Positions 62,645-64,000 of a stretch of 64,000 nucleotides of DNA are shown in pieces. This DNA comes from Deltaproteobacteria bacterium (lineage in GTDB: Bacteria > Desulfobacterota > Desulfobacteria > Desulfobacterales > Desulfosalsimonadaceae): contig JAADHK010000045.1 of assembly GCA_013151835.1 (NCBI GenBank), forward strand, positions 17,661 through 81,660, read 5' to 3'. The position numbers and the translations under genes are program-made. Within the stretch, counting starts at the first letter, position 1, and each line of letters begins with the position of its first letter. The notes below the pieces were generated by a model, which was given only the letters and a program-made list of their open reading frames with translations, ran no database searches and was not told the origin of the DNA.

Positions 62645-63823
62645 TTATCTATTATCCATAGCCACGAATGGACATTCGGCAGGGCCGCAGTAGTCCCCGA
62701 TATATGCGGAAGACGGGCGGTACAGGGCGGGTTTATCCGATGCCCCGGCAAATTGTTCTTCCATGACATGGGCAGCCCATCCGGCTATTCTGGAGACAGC
62801 GAACACCGGCGTGAACAGATCCATGGGAATTCCCATTGAATAATAGACGGAAGCGCTGTAAAAATCGACATTGGGATATATATCCAGACCTTTTTTCGCC
62901 TTAAACAATGCCTTGGTTTTCTCTTCAAGCAAAACCGACAAATCATACCATCTGGTTTCCCCAATGCTTTGCCCCAGGGCTTTTGACATGGGCGCCAATA
63001 TTTTAGCCCGTGGATCGCCATTTTTATATACGGCATGGCCAAGCCCCATTATTTTACCGCCGCTGTTTAATACCCGGCTGATATATTCGTCCATATCACC
63101 GGATTCGTCTATTTCCTTTAGCATCCGCATAACCCTCGTATTGGCGCCGCCATGAAGCGCCCCTGACAATGATCCCACGGCCGCAGAAATTGCCGCATAC
63201 ATGTGCGCACGGGTTGAGGCCACCTGGCGCGCCGAAAAGGTTGAAGCATTAAATGAATGTTCTGCGTGAAGTACCAGGCATATATCAAAAAACCTGGCGG
63301 TCTGCTCGTCCGGCACCTCGCCTGTGAGCATGTATAAAAAGTTTGCTGCATGGTTAAGGTCGGGATCCGGCGGGACCGGGTCCATCCCATTCCTGATTCG
63401 ATGCCAGGCGCATACGATCGTCGGAATCTCTGCGATCAATCTTATGGCGGTATCTATTGATTTTTCGAGCGTTAATTCCGCTGCACCGGGGTCATTATTT
63501 GCCAGCAGGGGTATGGCTGCCTGAAGAATATCCATGGGCAGGGAATCTGCGGGGCAGGTTTTAAGGGAGGCAACAAGGCTTTTTGGAATAGCTCTTTGGG
63601 CTGCCAGGTGTGTTCTTAATTGCCTGAGTTCCTCGGGATTGGGTAATTTTTCGAATAAAAGCAGATTTACAACCTCTTCAAAACACGTTTTTTCGGCCAG
63701 GTCCGTTATCAGGTATCCCCGGTAAATCAGTTTCCCCGCGTCGCTGTCAACATGGCTGATTTTGGTGTTGGCAACCGTAACACCCCTTAATCCGGTATTT
63801 ACGATATTGTTTAAATTTTCCAT
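62645..63823 (-). CDS. gltA: Citrate synthase
   Basis: Condenses acetyl-CoA and oxaloacetate; the oxaloacetate can come from the succinate-to-malate branch fed by the propionate operon. The 392-residue short form has the catalytic His in GALHGGANTRVM, the second His in GLGHAVYKNGDPRA and Asp in NVDFYSASVY. The second of two ATGs (63823, MENLNNIV) is preferred because AAGGAG lies seven bases before it, whereas the first ATG directly abuts the ribosome binding site. 2-Methylcitrate synthase is the alternative, but the methylmalonyl-CoA route makes it less needed. A palindromic element lies ~40 bases upstream. Confidence 0.93.
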   Translation of the reverse strand: MENLNNIVNTGLRGVTVANTKISHVDSDAGKLIYRGYLITDLAEKTCFEEVVNLLLFEKLPNPEELRQLRTHLAAQRAIPKSLVASLKTCPADSLPMDILQAAIPLLANNDPGAAELTLEKSIDTAIRLIAEIPTIVCAWHRIRNGMDPVPPDPDLNHAANFLYMLTGEVPDEQTARFFDICLVLHAEHSFNASTFSARQVASTRAHMYAAISAAVGSLSGALHGGANTRVMRMLKEIDESGDMDEYISRVLNSGGKIMGLGHAVYKNGDPRAKILAPMSKALGQSIGETRWYDLSVLLEEKTKALFKAKKGLDIYPNVDFYSASVYYSMGIPMDLFTPVFAVSRIAGWAAHVMEEQFAGASDKPALYRPSSAYIGDYCGPAECPFVAMDNR

Positions 63824-63856
63824 TTCCATTCTCCTTATTGATTTTGTGACGCCGTC

Positions 63857-64000
63857 AAGAATGATGCACTCGTAAAAAGTCAGACAACCCGGTTACGATG
63901 GCTAAGTAGAAAGTTCCATATACAAGGCGTAGTGGTTTTTCAGGAACAAAGGCATACATATAGTATTCCGAGTGACTGAAAAAACACTACAACGCAGTAG
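63857..64000. mobile_element. Palindromic MITE-like element, copy 5, cut by the window edge
   Basis: From 63865 onward the sequence matches copy 4 (GCACTCGTAAAAAGTCAG, then the AAGTAGAAAGTTCCATATAC arm) but has a different central stem, GTAGTGGTTTTTCAG pairing with CTGAAAAAACACTAC. The flanking octamer 63857-63864, AAGAATGA (TCATTCTT in the element's orientation), equals the target of copy 1. Just beyond it, 63846-63856 (GTGACGCCGTC) resembles a decayed left tip. Located upstream of gltA. Confidence 0.8.

Overview
This window looks like chromosome of a complete-oxidising sulfate-reducing member of the Desulfobacterota (Desulfobacterales-like). That is an inference from gene content: a methylmalonyl-CoA propionate pathway next to a dihaem succinate dehydrogenase, a tungsten-type aldehyde:ferredoxin oxidoreductase, a class III polyhydroxyalkanoate (PHA) synthase, and the F0 genes of the ATP synthase in a short cluster of their own. 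No rRNA, tRNA, CRISPR array, phage module or complete insertion sequence was seen.

Region by region. 0-9 kb: acyl-CoA synthetase, a divergent PAS/sigma-54 activator, aldehyde oxidoreductase with its ferredoxin, a DEAD-box helicase, an HPt protein and a DUF4388-type response regulator. 9-12 kb: a small membrane protein and a GspE/PilB-like ATPase carrying a GAF domain. 11.7-24.9 kb: one long run of co-directional genes that converts propionyl-CoA to fumarate: epimerase, B12 mutase, MeaB, carboxyltransferase, a small OadG/MmdE-like protein, a biotinylated 5S-type carboxylase, succinyl-CoA synthetase and SdhCAB. 25-41 kb: mostly housekeeping: an S1-repeat protein, a radical SAM enzyme, AMMECR1, a PilZ/HEAT-like protein, an APC-UspA permease, a phosphoesterase, a GAF protein, a queE-queC-glycosyltransferase-HAD operon and atpZ-atpI-atpB-atpE. 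42-57 kb: a PHA island with depolymerase, PhaR, two phasins, a CoA-transferase, PhaJ, PhaC/PhaE, a second PhaC-like hydrolase and a DUF3141/TerB-like protein with a basic tail. 57-64 kb: a decayed patch (truncated brnT toxin, truncated RAYT transposase, frameshifted FAD-dependent dehydrogenase), then a Cache sensor, a metallo-hydrolase, a repeat-type protein and citrate synthase.

The genes form a coherent carbon economy. Propionate and fatty acids are activated (acyl-CoA synthetase, CoA-transferase) and oxidised through methylmalonyl-CoA, succinate and citrate synthase. Surplus acyl units can be stored as PHA.

The most interesting non-coding signals are three. First, a family of roughly 120-160 bp palindromic, transposase-less elements. 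Two copies show exact 8-bp target duplications, and in three copies the TGA stop codon of the neighbouring gene lies in the flanking octamer. One chimeric copy truncates a toxin gene. Second, a TGCA-N-TGCA operator sits just upstream of the -35 box of three PHA promoters, with an imperfect copy at a fourth; it is the likely site of the locally encoded PhaR. Third, a precise 11-bp tandem duplication explains the frameshift in the FAD-dependent dehydrogenase gene.
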